A DNA stretch of 64,000 bases from CAIVAT01 sp037128705 (GTDB lineage: Bacteria > Bacteroidota > Bacteroidia > Bacteroidales > FEN-979). The notes below the pieces were generated by a model that did no database searches, was not told the origin of the DNA, and was given only the letters and a program-made list of their open reading frames with translations. Both the position numbers and the translations under genes were made by a program. The stretch is from positions 62,001-126,000 of the forward strand of contig JBAXVX010000004.1 in NCBI GenBank assembly GCA_037128705.1. The letters run 5' to 3'. This document shows positions 52,196 to 59,893 of the stretch, one piece after another (within the stretch, counting starts at the first letter, position 1; every line of letters begins with the position of its first letter).

Positions 52196-52594
52196 TTAGA
52201 GATAGGATTGTAATGTCTGTTCCATCAAAAACTTTTTGAATTCTGCTGTGAGCTTGTTTACCACATTCCCCATAAGGCATCGGTCAAAACCACAGAGGTC
52301 ATAGGATAACGGACATTCACCCACGTCAATCTGGCCTTCAATGGATTGATAAATATCGAGCAAACTGACATTCTTCGGTTCCATTTTCATCGAAAATCCG
52401 CCTGAAGGTCCGCGCACAGATTTTAACATGTCATTCTTTACCAGGCGCTGCAACACTTTGGCAATATGGTTCTTTGAAAATCCGGTAATTTCGGCGATCT
52501 TTACCGCATTGATACCGTTGCCTGACCGGGCAATGATCACCATGCTGTGTATTGCAATGGAGGAGGCTTCGGAAAGGGCGAAAATCTTGGACAT
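52196..52594 (-). CDS. Rrf2-family transcriptional regulator
   Basis: The 132-residue protein has an Rrf2 winged helix (AVKIAEITGFSKNHIAKVLQ, then KSVRGPSGGFSM) and three cysteines at 94, 101 and 106 (ECPLSYDLCGFDRC), a likely iron-sulfur ligand set like those of NsrR and IscR but with different spacing. Such factors sense NO, redox state or Fe-S supply. It heads a same-strand set of ferredoxin, cupin, DUF438-hemerythrin and DUF2249 genes, so it probably controls them and itself. Confidence 0.92.
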   Translation of the reverse strand: MSKIFALSEASSIAIHSMVIIARSGNGINAVKIAEITGFSKNHIAKVLQRLVKNDMLKSVRGPSGGFSMKMEPKNVSLLDIYQSIEGQIDVGECPLSYDLCGFDRCLMGNVVNKLTAEFKKFLMEQTLQSYL

Positions 52595-52605
52595 GTTTTA
52601 TTCTG

Positions 52606-52617
52606 GTATTTGAATAC
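52606..52617 (-). promoter_or_regulatory. Candidate operator upstream of the Rrf2 gene
   Basis: GTATTTGAATAC has arms GTATT and AATAC around TG, 12 bases upstream of the Rrf2 ATG, in an AT-rich region. A dimeric Rrf2 protein could bind it. Only visual symmetry supports this. Confidence 0.3.
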
Positions 52618-52693
52618 GCAAATGTATATATTTTATTAATCCACCCAACATGTAACGAAAAAAAGTTACTTTTATTGATCTTTTACACTTAAT

Positions 52694-53503
52694 ATGACCC
52701 GAATTATCTCCAGTTTACAGAATCCGCTCGTCAAAAATGTTCTTTTGCTTACCGAAAAGCCCCGCATCAGGAAAGAGCAGAAACGATTCGTAATTGAAGG
52801 TCTGCGTGAAATCAGGCTCGCACTAACGGGAGGCTTCCGAATGACCGATCTTTTTTATTGTCCGGAGATAATTTCTGAATCTGATTTGCAGTCATTGAAT
52901 TTCCAGTCCGAAAACAATGACGCTCTGGTCGAGATAAGTGTTGATGTATTCAACCGGATGGCCTATCGAAAGGACAGCGGGGGGGTTATAGCACTGGCTG
53001 AACCCCGAAGACTTGGCTTCAGCGATATCCCGCTTAAGAAACAGCCGCTCCTGCTGGTTCTTGAAACTGTTGAAAAGCCTGGGAACCTTGGCGCGCTTCT
53101 CCGCACTGCAGATGCTGCCAATCTCGACGCGGTGATCATCTGCGATCCGCAAACCGATATCTATAACCCGAATGCAATCCGGTCGAGCATCGGGTGTATT
53201 TTTACAATGCCCGTTGTAACAACCTCATCTGAAGAAGCGATCCAATGGATGCGTTCTTCCGGAATAAAAATGTTCGGAACGGCTTTGACCGCAACCCATC
53301 ATTATCATGAAACCAATTTCAGCCAGCCAGCAGCCATCATCATGGGCTCTGAAGCTTTCGGCCTGAGTAAGATATGGATGGATGGATCTGACGATCTGAT
53401 TAAAATTCCCATGATGGGCAAGATCGATTCCATGAATGTTTCAGCTTCTGCCGCCATCGTGATTTTTGAAGCCCTCCGCCAAAGAAATTTCCGGTCGCAT
53501 TGA
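52694..53503 (+). CDS. TrmH/SpoU-family RNA 2'-O-methyltransferase
   Basis: The 269-residue protein has an N-terminal substrate-binding domain (SLQNPLVKNVLLLTEKPRIRKEQKRFVIEG) and a SPOUT domain with its three motifs: KPGNLGALLRTADAAN, AIIMGSEAFGLS and MNVSASAAIVIFEALRQ. The trefoil knot binds SAM. It methylates rRNA or tRNA ribose; the target cannot be read from sequence. It diverges from the Rrf2 operon and converges on the pseudouridine synthase gene. Confidence 0.93.
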   Translation: MTRIISSLQNPLVKNVLLLTEKPRIRKEQKRFVIEGLREIRLALTGGFRMTDLFYCPEIISESDLQSLNFQSENNDALVEISVDVFNRMAYRKDSGGVIALAEPRRLGFSDIPLKKQPLLLVLETVEKPGNLGALLRTADAANLDAVIICDPQTDIYNPNAIRSSIGCIFTMPVVTTSSEEAIQWMRSSGIKMFGTALTATHHYHETNFSQPAAIIMGSEAFGLSKIWMDGSDDLIKIPMMGKIDSMNVSASAAIVIFEALRQRNFRSH

Positions 53504-53554
53504 TTGTTCCTGATTCCACAATTCTGAAAAGTGATCCCCCCGCTTATCCCCCGG

Positions 53555-54430
53555 TTATTTATACTTCTCGTCTCCGGATTTAAGTTCGAGAAACCCTTTT
53601 GGCATCTTGCTTTTAAAATCGATCAGGTTGCCGGTGACAGGATGGCGAATGGAAAGATAAAAGGCATGCAGCCTGATGCGTCGTTCATATTGTGAATCAG
53701 CGCCGTATCTTCGGTCACCCACTACAGGGCAGTCCATTTCAGAGAGATGGACGCGGATCTGGTTCTTTCGCCCGGTCTCCAGCTCTACTTCCAGTAAGGC
53801 ATAATCGGGGGTGCGGTCCATTACCCGGTAATGGGTGATTCCCAGTTTAGCCCCCTCCTGGACATTAACCGAATGAACACGCTGGTCATGTCCTTCAACC
53901 AGCCACGACCGGATGGTTCCTTTGTCCTCCTTTGGCTGTCCTTCAACCAGGGCATAATATAACTTTTTTGTATCCATCCAATGATTTTTGATCTCCTCCT
54001 GCAAGGCTTCGCTTTTGGCAAAAAGGAGAATCCCCGAAACTTCGCGGTCAAGCCGGTGAACCACGAAAAGCCGCTCCTTCCCTTTTGAATTTTCTTTGAC
54101 ATAGGCCTGCATCAGCTGGTAGAAAGAGGTGCCCCCGAGACCCCGGTCACCGATGGTGAGCAGCCCCGCAGGCTTAACTGCAACAAGGATGGCATCATCC
54201 TCAAACAGTACCTGGTATGGAGGCTTAACCTTGTTGATCCTGACGGCCTGCCTGACATATTCCACCGTGTCTCCCTCTTTGAGCATCACAGCCGGATTGG
54301 TAGTCATCTTCCCGTTTACACGAACATTGCCATGGGCAACCCTTTGTTTTACAGTCGTTTTTGAAGCTGTTTGAAATGTCTCAAGCAAATGCTCCAGCAA
54401 GGTTCCCGCTTTTGTTATCTTAACTTTCAT
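53555..54430 (-). CDS. RluA-family pseudouridine synthase with S4 domain
   Basis: The 291-residue protein has an S4 RNA-binding domain (about 14-60: TASKTTVKQRVAHGNVRVNG) and an RluA catalytic domain with the HRLDREVSGILLFAKS motif holding the catalytic Asp, and GRKNQIRVHLSE near the end. It isomerises uridine in 23S rRNA or tRNA. The stretch VKPAGLLTIGDRGLGG is typical. It starts four bases after the endonuclease/phosphatase gene ends, likely as one transcript. Confidence 0.93.
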   Translation of the reverse strand: MKVKITKAGTLLEHLLETFQTASKTTVKQRVAHGNVRVNGKMTTNPAVMLKEGDTVEYVRQAVRINKVKPPYQVLFEDDAILVAVKPAGLLTIGDRGLGGTSFYQLMQAYVKENSKGKERLFVVHRLDREVSGILLFAKSEALQEEIKNHWMDTKKLYYALVEGQPKEDKGTIRSWLVEGHDQRVHSVNVQEGAKLGITHYRVMDRTPDYALLEVELETGRKNQIRVHLSEMDCPVVGDRRYGADSQYERRIRLHAFYLSIRHPVTGNLIDFKSKMPKGFLELKSGDEKYK

Positions 54431-54434
54431 ACGA

Positions 54435-55502
54435 TTATTTTAACCTGATTTTCATCACGACAGGTTCATGATCTGAATATTCGAAACCCATCGGAATCGT
54501 TGAAATATTTTTCACCTCCACATTATCTGAAACAACAAAAAAATCAATAATGGTGGTTTTTGTTTCCCCTTTTCGATATCGGATATCTGTGTAACGGTTT
54601 GATGGAGCCAGGGAATCATAAACGAAATTCCAACCCCGAAAGTAACTTCCGGGAATGGGAGGTTCGATCGTGGTCACCAGATCGCCCTGATGAATGGTCC
54701 TGACGTTGAACCCCCGTGGATTGCTGTTCCAGTCTCCCCCTGCTATTACATAATTCCCACGTTCATTCTCCCCGTTTATAACCGAATCAAGCACATGAAA
54801 CTCTTTTTCACGCAAAATCCCGGTTGAATCATAGGCTGAATTGTGGAGGTTCATGATGACCAGGTCTTTGCCGTTGTCAAGCCTGAACCTGAAAAGCATA
54901 TAACACCGTTTAAGCATTACCAATCGCAGCGGCCAGGAAAAATCCGACCCGTAATATTGAATTGTTGCCTCATCGGGGGGTATGGATGAAAACGTTACAA
55001 GACCTGCCTTCACTTTTCCCATGGGATCTGTAAGCGGAAGCGGCACAAACCTGCAATCATAATTTTGGGCAAATCCATGATAATGTTTTGTCAGTACCGA
55101 GGACAAATCTGTGTATTCATCCTGATACCAGTCCCGTTTCGAACAGACATCAACCTCCTGGAGAAAAATAAAATCTGCCTCCTCCTGCGCCTTCAGCACT
55201 TTTTTGATGCCCTTGAAATAATGCAGGAATTGCCAGTAAGGAGGCCTGTTCATCATTCCCCCGTCATAAAAAAAGTCCATCTCTCTGCCCAGACCGGCAT
55301 ACCCGATGTTCCATGTCATCAGGGAATACTCGCGCCTGGAGGGCTCCTTTGATTTTCCGGTTCCATCAATCACTGCTTTTGATTTTGATACCGGAGAAAA
55401 TTCGGTAACCGTTAAAAACAGGATGAAACTCAAAACGCTTAAGAGGAGAAGGCCCACAAAAGCACCCAGGATCCGGACGACTACTTTAACCCATTTTGGC
55501 AT
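54435..55502 (-). CDS. Endonuclease/exonuclease/phosphatase-family protein, membrane-anchored
   Basis: From ATG 55502 the product has 355 residues; an ATG at 55532 is in frame, but a TACTTTCG promoter-like box lies between them, favouring the shorter form. An N-terminal helix (VKVVVRILGAFVGLLLLSVLSFILF) anchors it. The EEP fold shows LMTWNIGYAGLG, FIFLQEVD with the metal Glu, VIMNLHNSAYD, GGDWNSNPRG and YSDHEPVVM with the final His. Substrate could be a nucleic acid, a phospholipid or a sugar phosphate. It probably acts in the periplasm. It leads the pseudouridine synthase gene. Confidence 0.85.
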   Translation of the reverse strand: MPKWVKVVVRILGAFVGLLLLSVLSFILFLTVTEFSPVSKSKAVIDGTGKSKEPSRREYSLMTWNIGYAGLGREMDFFYDGGMMNRPPYWQFLHYFKGIKKVLKAQEEADFIFLQEVDVCSKRDWYQDEYTDLSSVLTKHYHGFAQNYDCRFVPLPLTDPMGKVKAGLVTFSSIPPDEATIQYYGSDFSWPLRLVMLKRCYMLFRFRLDNGKDLVIMNLHNSAYDSTGILREKEFHVLDSVINGENERGNYVIAGGDWNSNPRGFNVRTIHQGDLVTTIEPPIPGSYFRGWNFVYDSLAPSNRYTDIRYRKGETKTTIIDFFVVSDNVEVKNISTIPMGFEYSDHEPVVMKIRLK

Positions 55503-55578
55503 CTGGTGCGGATAAAAATCGAAAGTACACATTTTTTTTTAACTTTACCTTTTCAATTGTTCAATCTAGCCTTACCCA

Positions 55579-57123
55579 ATGCCTATTCTCGGGTCTATTA
55601 TCAGGAAAGCATACGAACTTCGCCAGTTCCCCATTGACATCATCAGAGTAAACCCTGTCGTTGAACAGAAAAAGGTATTGAAAAAACTGCTCATGCGAGC
55701 CCAGGACACTGCATTCGGGGAATACTTTGATTTCAGCAGAATGGTCTTCAGGCAGGATTTCCGTGAGCAGTTTAGCGCCACTGTTCCGGTTCACGATTAT
55801 AGTTCAATGTTTAAAAACTGGTGGTACCGGAGCCTTAACGGAGAGCCCTACGTTACCTGGCCGGGAAGGGTGAAGTATTTTGCCTTAACTTCAGGGACTT
55901 CCGAAGCCTCCTCCAAACACATTCCTGTTACCGCCGAAATGTTGCGCGCAATCCAGAAAGCAAGCATCCGCCAGCTTGTCTCGGCCACCAAGTATGACTT
56001 CCCCGACGAATTCTATGAGAAGGGTATTTTAATGATTGGTGGCAGTACCCACCTTCGTTACAACGGCACCTATTATCAGGGCGACTTGTCGGGGATTACA
56101 GCATCCAGCATCCCTTTCTGGTTCCAGCATTTCTATAAGCCCGGACGACGAATTTCACGTGAGCAGGAATGGTCAGTCAAACTGAATGATATCGTCCGCA
56201 ATGCGAAGAGCTGGGACATCGGGATCATCGTAGGAGTTCCGGCCTGGATCCAGATCATAATGGAGAAAATAATCGATTATTATGGGGTTAAAACCATCCA
56301 TGACATCTGGCCCAATCTTTCGGCCTATGTTCACAGCGGCGTCTCGTTTGACCCCTATATCCGGAGTTTTGAAAAATTACTCAGCCGCCCCATCCTGTTC
56401 AATGAATCCTATCTCGCCTCCGAGGGATTCATCGCATTTCAGCGTCCCGGTAACCTGAAAACCATGGAGATGATTCTGGACAATGGAATTTATTACGAAT
56501 TCATTCCCTTTACCGAAGAAAACTTTGATGGGGAGGGAGAATTGAAACCGAATCCTGAAACATGCACCATTGAGCAGGTAGAGGAAGGAAAAGAATATGC
56601 CCTTTTGATATCAACCTGTGCCGGTGCCTGGAGATACCTGATCGGGGATACCCTTAAATTCATCTCAAGGGAACGCTGCGAAATCATGCTTACCGGCCGC
56701 ACAAAGCAGTTTATCAGCCTTTGTGGGGAACACCTTTCGCAGGACAACCTCAACCGGGCCATCCGTATGTTCCAGGATGAATATAACGTGAAGATCAATG
56801 AGTTCACCATTACCGGCATCCGATATGGCAATCTTTTTGCCCACCAGTGGTATCTTGGGTCCGACGACAACATCGATCCGGTTCTTGCCGCCTCCAAACT
56901 CGATGAATATCTTAAGATTTTAAACGATGACTACCGGGTTGAACGCATTGAGGCCATTAAAAACGTTTCAGCAGATGTATTACCTTTGCAGGTGTTTCAT
57001 GACTGGATGAAGATCAGGGGCAAAGAGGGAGGCGCACACAAGTTCCCCCGTGTTCTGAAAAACGATCATCTGGAACAGTGGAACAACCATATTCGTTCAT
57101 ACAAAAGCAAGACAAATAATTGA
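55579..57123 (+). CDS. GH3-family acyl-adenylate-forming protein
   Basis: The 514-residue protein matches the GH3 family known for plant acyl-amido synthetases. Visible parts are the ATP loop TSGTSEASSKHIPVT (about 107), a central region ending NESYLASEGFIAFQ, and the C-terminal hinge LISTCAGAWRYLIGDTLKF with LTGRTKQFISLCGEHL. Bacterial GH3 proteins are widespread in Bacteroidota but the acid and amine they join are unknown. It overlaps the LysE-type exporter gene by four bases, so an amino-acid-linked product exported by LysE is a possibility (inference). Confidence 0.87.
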   Translation: MPILGSIIRKAYELRQFPIDIIRVNPVVEQKKVLKKLLMRAQDTAFGEYFDFSRMVFRQDFREQFSATVPVHDYSSMFKNWWYRSLNGEPYVTWPGRVKYFALTSGTSEASSKHIPVTAEMLRAIQKASIRQLVSATKYDFPDEFYEKGILMIGGSTHLRYNGTYYQGDLSGITASSIPFWFQHFYKPGRRISREQEWSVKLNDIVRNAKSWDIGIIVGVPAWIQIIMEKIIDYYGVKTIHDIWPNLSAYVHSGVSFDPYIRSFEKLLSRPILFNESYLASEGFIAFQRPGNLKTMEMILDNGIYYEFIPFTEENFDGEGELKPNPETCTIEQVEEGKEYALLISTCAGAWRYLIGDTLKFISRERCEIMLTGRTKQFISLCGEHLSQDNLNRAIRMFQDEYNVKINEFTITGIRYGNLFAHQWYLGSDDNIDPVLAASKLDEYLKILNDDYRVERIEAIKNVSADVLPLQVFHDWMKIRGKEGGAHKFPRVLKNDHLEQWNNHIRSYKSKTNN

Positions 57124-57791
57124 GTTCTGTTTTACATCCTCTGTTTGAAGGCATTATATTAGGCCTTACGGTTGCCATCTCCCTTGGCCCGGCACTGTTT
57201 GCCTTGTTACAAACCAGCATCAAACATGGAATAAAAGTTGGGATTTTCCTTGCAGCCGGAATCTTCACCAGTGACCTTACCCTGGTGGTCGGATTCTATT
57301 TCGGAGCAGCACAGATAGTCACCGACCCAAGGTATCACCTGGTACTTGGAATTATCGGGGGTGTGGTGATGACCATTTTCGGGATTTACACCTTTTTCAA
57401 AAAAGTTCCGCAAACCGAACAGGTTGAAGCCATCAATGAAATCAAGGTAAAGAAAAAAGGACCCTTCCCTTATTTTTTTAAAGGCTTCATCCTGAACCTC
57501 GCCAATCCGTTTCTTTGGGTATTTTGGATTACTTCGATGCTTGCGATCAACGCCACCTACGGTGGAGATCAGAAATCGGTTGCCCTGTTTTTTGTCGGGA
57601 GCCTTTCTGTGATCCTGATGACCGATATTTTAAAGGTTGTGCTTGCCAATAAAATCAAAATTGCTGGAAACCCCCAGGTTAAACTGTGGATGAACCGCAT
57701 TGTCGGCCTTTTGTTCATGATCATCGGAGCTTTTGTGATTTCCGGTTCTCTGCTTGAATACTTCCGGGGAATCTCTTTGCAGGTTCCTTAA
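57120..57791 (+). CDS. LysE/RhtB-family exporter
   Basis: The 223-residue protein has about six hydrophobic segments and the LysE family features: N-terminal LTVAISLGPALFALLQTSIKHG, GIFTSDL near 50, and KGFILNLANPFLWVFW in the middle (here only short markers). The start is TTG at 57120, overlapping the GH3 stop (TTGA); the next ATG in frame is well inside the family domain. Such proteins export amino acids or related small molecules. The coupling to GH3 suggests a linked substrate. Confidence 0.87.
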   Translation: MSSVLHPLFEGIILGLTVAISLGPALFALLQTSIKHGIKVGIFLAAGIFTSDLTLVVGFYFGAAQIVTDPRYHLVLGIIGGVVMTIFGIYTFFKKVPQTEQVEAINEIKVKKKGPFPYFFKGFILNLANPFLWVFWITSMLAINATYGGDQKSVALFFVGSLSVILMTDILKVVLANKIKIAGNPQVKLWMNRIVGLLFMIIGAFVISGSLLEYFRGISLQVP

Positions 57792-57855
57792 ATTCCTCCG
57801 GCTTTACTCCCAACTCATCCCGGCCTCTTCAGAATTTGTATTGGTTGATTTGCTA

Positions 57856-58572
57856 TTAAATCGACTTGATCAGCTTTTCAAAATCTGCCTTGAAATTGGT
57901 GCCGATCGGGATCAGCCGATCTTTGATTTTCACATGGTTCCCTTCGATCAGATCGACCCTCGACAGGGCAATGATAAAGGATTTGTGAATGCGCGGAAAC
58001 AATTTGGCCGGCAGCAGGGTCTCAATGTTTTTCAATGACTGGTAACTGACGATCATTTTGTCGGTGGTATAAATCTTAACATAATCACCCAGCGCTTCAA
58101 TATAAAGGATGTCATCAAGCGTAACCTTGTAGGTTTTTTTGCTCGATTTGATGAAAATAAAACTCTCTTCCGGCTTCTCCTGCGCTTTCATTTCAAAGTG
58201 AGGAAATTCCCTGCTTTTCAGTAAATCCTCAGCCTTTTGGATAGCTTTATAAAACCGGTCAAATGCAATGGGTTTCATCAAATAGTCAACCACGTCCAAT
58301 TCGAATCCCTGGATGGCAAATTCAGCATAGGCCGTTGTAATGATCACCAATGGAGGATTTTTTAAGGTTTTGAGAAAATCCATTCCGCTTAACCGGGGCA
58401 TGTTGATATCCAGGAAAAGCAGATCCACCTCCTGATTATGCAACACATCAATGGCCTCGATGGCATTACTGCATTTTGTTACGATCTCAAGGAAGGGAAT
58501 GTTCTCGGCATAACGCTCAATGACCCGCTGGGCAAGGGGTTCATCGTCAATGATCAAACATCGTATATTCAT
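57856..58572 (-). CDS. LytTR-family response regulator
   Basis: The 238-residue protein has an N-terminal receiver domain (CLIIDDEPLAQRVIERY, LLFLDINMPRLSG with the phospho-acceptor Asp, TTAYAEFAIQGFELDVVDYLMKP given here as a marker) and a C-terminal LytTR DNA-binding domain (FIKSSKKTYKVTLDDILYIEA, FPRIHKSFIIAL). It overlaps the histidine kinase gene by four bases (ATGA), a standard LytS/LytR-like pair. Targets unknown. Confidence 0.94.
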   Translation of the reverse strand: MNIRCLIIDDEPLAQRVIERYAENIPFLEIVTKCSNAIEAIDVLHNQEVDLLFLDINMPRLSGMDFLKTLKNPPLVIITTAYAEFAIQGFELDVVDYLMKPIAFDRFYKAIQKAEDLLKSREFPHFEMKAQEKPEESFIFIKSSKKTYKVTLDDILYIEALGDYVKIYTTDKMIVSYQSLKNIETLLPAKLFPRIHKSFIIALSRVDLIEGNHVKIKDRLIPIGTNFKADFEKLIKSI

Positions 58573-59621
58573 ACTGCAATTATGGTTAATGCCACATGAT
58601 ACAGGGATGCTGTTTCCGTGATTTTAAGTTCATGGCGTCCCGGGTAAAGTAACTCCAGTCGTTTTTTAACGTTTGAAAAGCCAAATCCACCGGAGGATTT
58701 CTTTTCAGCATAGGGGTCCACCTTGTTTTCGATCATAAACACCACCCGGTCTGTGTTCTCCAGATTAAAAACAATATGAATGTATGGATCATTCTTAATA
58801 TCCTTCGAACCATGTTTAAAAGCGTTTTCAATAAAGGCAATGAACAGCAGCGGGGCAACTTTCAAATCAAAATTGACGCCCCTGATATCAAAACTCACCC
58901 GCATGTTTTCATCTGCGCGAAGCCGCTCCAGGTAAACGTAACTTTGCAGAAACTCGAGTTGCTTTTCCATCGGAACCAGATCATCCTTCGACTCATAGAT
59001 GATATACCGCATCAGGTCCGAAAGTTTCAATATCATTTCAGGCGCTTTATCCGATTTGTCAAGACTAAGCGAATAGAGGCTGTTCAGGGTATTGAAAAAG
59101 AAATGAGGATTTACCTGCGCCTTGAGTGCCCGGAGCTCAGCTTCGATTTTTTGCTTTTCAACCTCCTTCATCTGAAGTTCAACATCCTGTAATGTAATGG
59201 AATCACGCATTACCTCCAGCAAAGTTGATACAACAAGGAACAATAAAATCAGAATAAACTCTGCAATGAATTCCGTTAGAAAATTTGGATGTGACCCTCC
59301 TTCAAAGAAGTAGGTGATATAGTAATTTAATAGGATAAATAGAAGAATGTTGGCCAGTTCAAGGGTAAAAAACAACAGGAATTTCCTTTTATTGAAAAAA
59401 GAGGGGATCAGCCACAGTAAGTTTATATAAACGGAGATCGCAACAATGACGACCGTTATCAGGATGCTGACCGACATCTGAAAGGTGATGCTGTAAAAAT
59501 TAAAATCACCCCGTGTGTAAATAAGGGTTACCGTAAATAAAACGATGCTGATAAGCCAGAACAGGGCATGTTGGATAAGGACATGACGTTTACCTTTATG
59601 ATACAGGTCGATGAGGTTCAT
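58569..59621 (-). CDS. LytS-like sensor histidine kinase
   Basis: From ATG 59621 the product has 350 residues (ATG 59648 would add nine). Four hydrophobic helices (about 15-135) are followed by a short coiled region and a His_kinase domain with NPHFFFNTLNSLYSLSL holding the phospho-histidine, and a HATPase (APLLFIAFIENAFKHG, GFGFSNVKKRLELLYPG). It has no large periplasmic sensor, so it probably senses a membrane signal. It precedes the LytTR regulator gene and overlaps it by four bases. Confidence 0.92.
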   Translation of the reverse strand: MNLIDLYHKGKRHVLIQHALFWLISIVLFTVTLIYTRGDFNFYSITFQMSVSILITVVIVAISVYINLLWLIPSFFNKRKFLLFFTLELANILLFILLNYYITYFFEGGSHPNFLTEFIAEFILILLFLVVSTLLEVMRDSITLQDVELQMKEVEKQKIEAELRALKAQVNPHFFFNTLNSLYSLSLDKSDKAPEMILKLSDLMRYIIYESKDDLVPMEKQLEFLQSYVYLERLRADENMRVSFDIRGVNFDLKVAPLLFIAFIENAFKHGSKDIKNDPYIHIVFNLENTDRVVFMIENKVDPYAEKKSSGGFGFSNVKKRLELLYPGRHELKITETASLYHVALTIIAV

Positions 59622-59893
59622 TGAAATGAAATTTCCGCAAATGTGCATATTGATTTTGTGATTGTCAATTTTTTTTGATGTCCTTGATGAAAAACAGGCT
59701 GAAAGGCGCTCTTTTAACCATGAGGGTGCCTGTGTTTTACCTGCTGAATTAAAGTGATCATCGAGAATATGACTCGTTTGTCAAATAAATTGGCTGAATG
59801 GTTAAATTGTTGCTAATATTGCCGCTCTCACTTAATTTATTTTGTGACTTAAAAAAACAGCTCATTATTCTCCAAATTTAACAGCCTGTCTTT

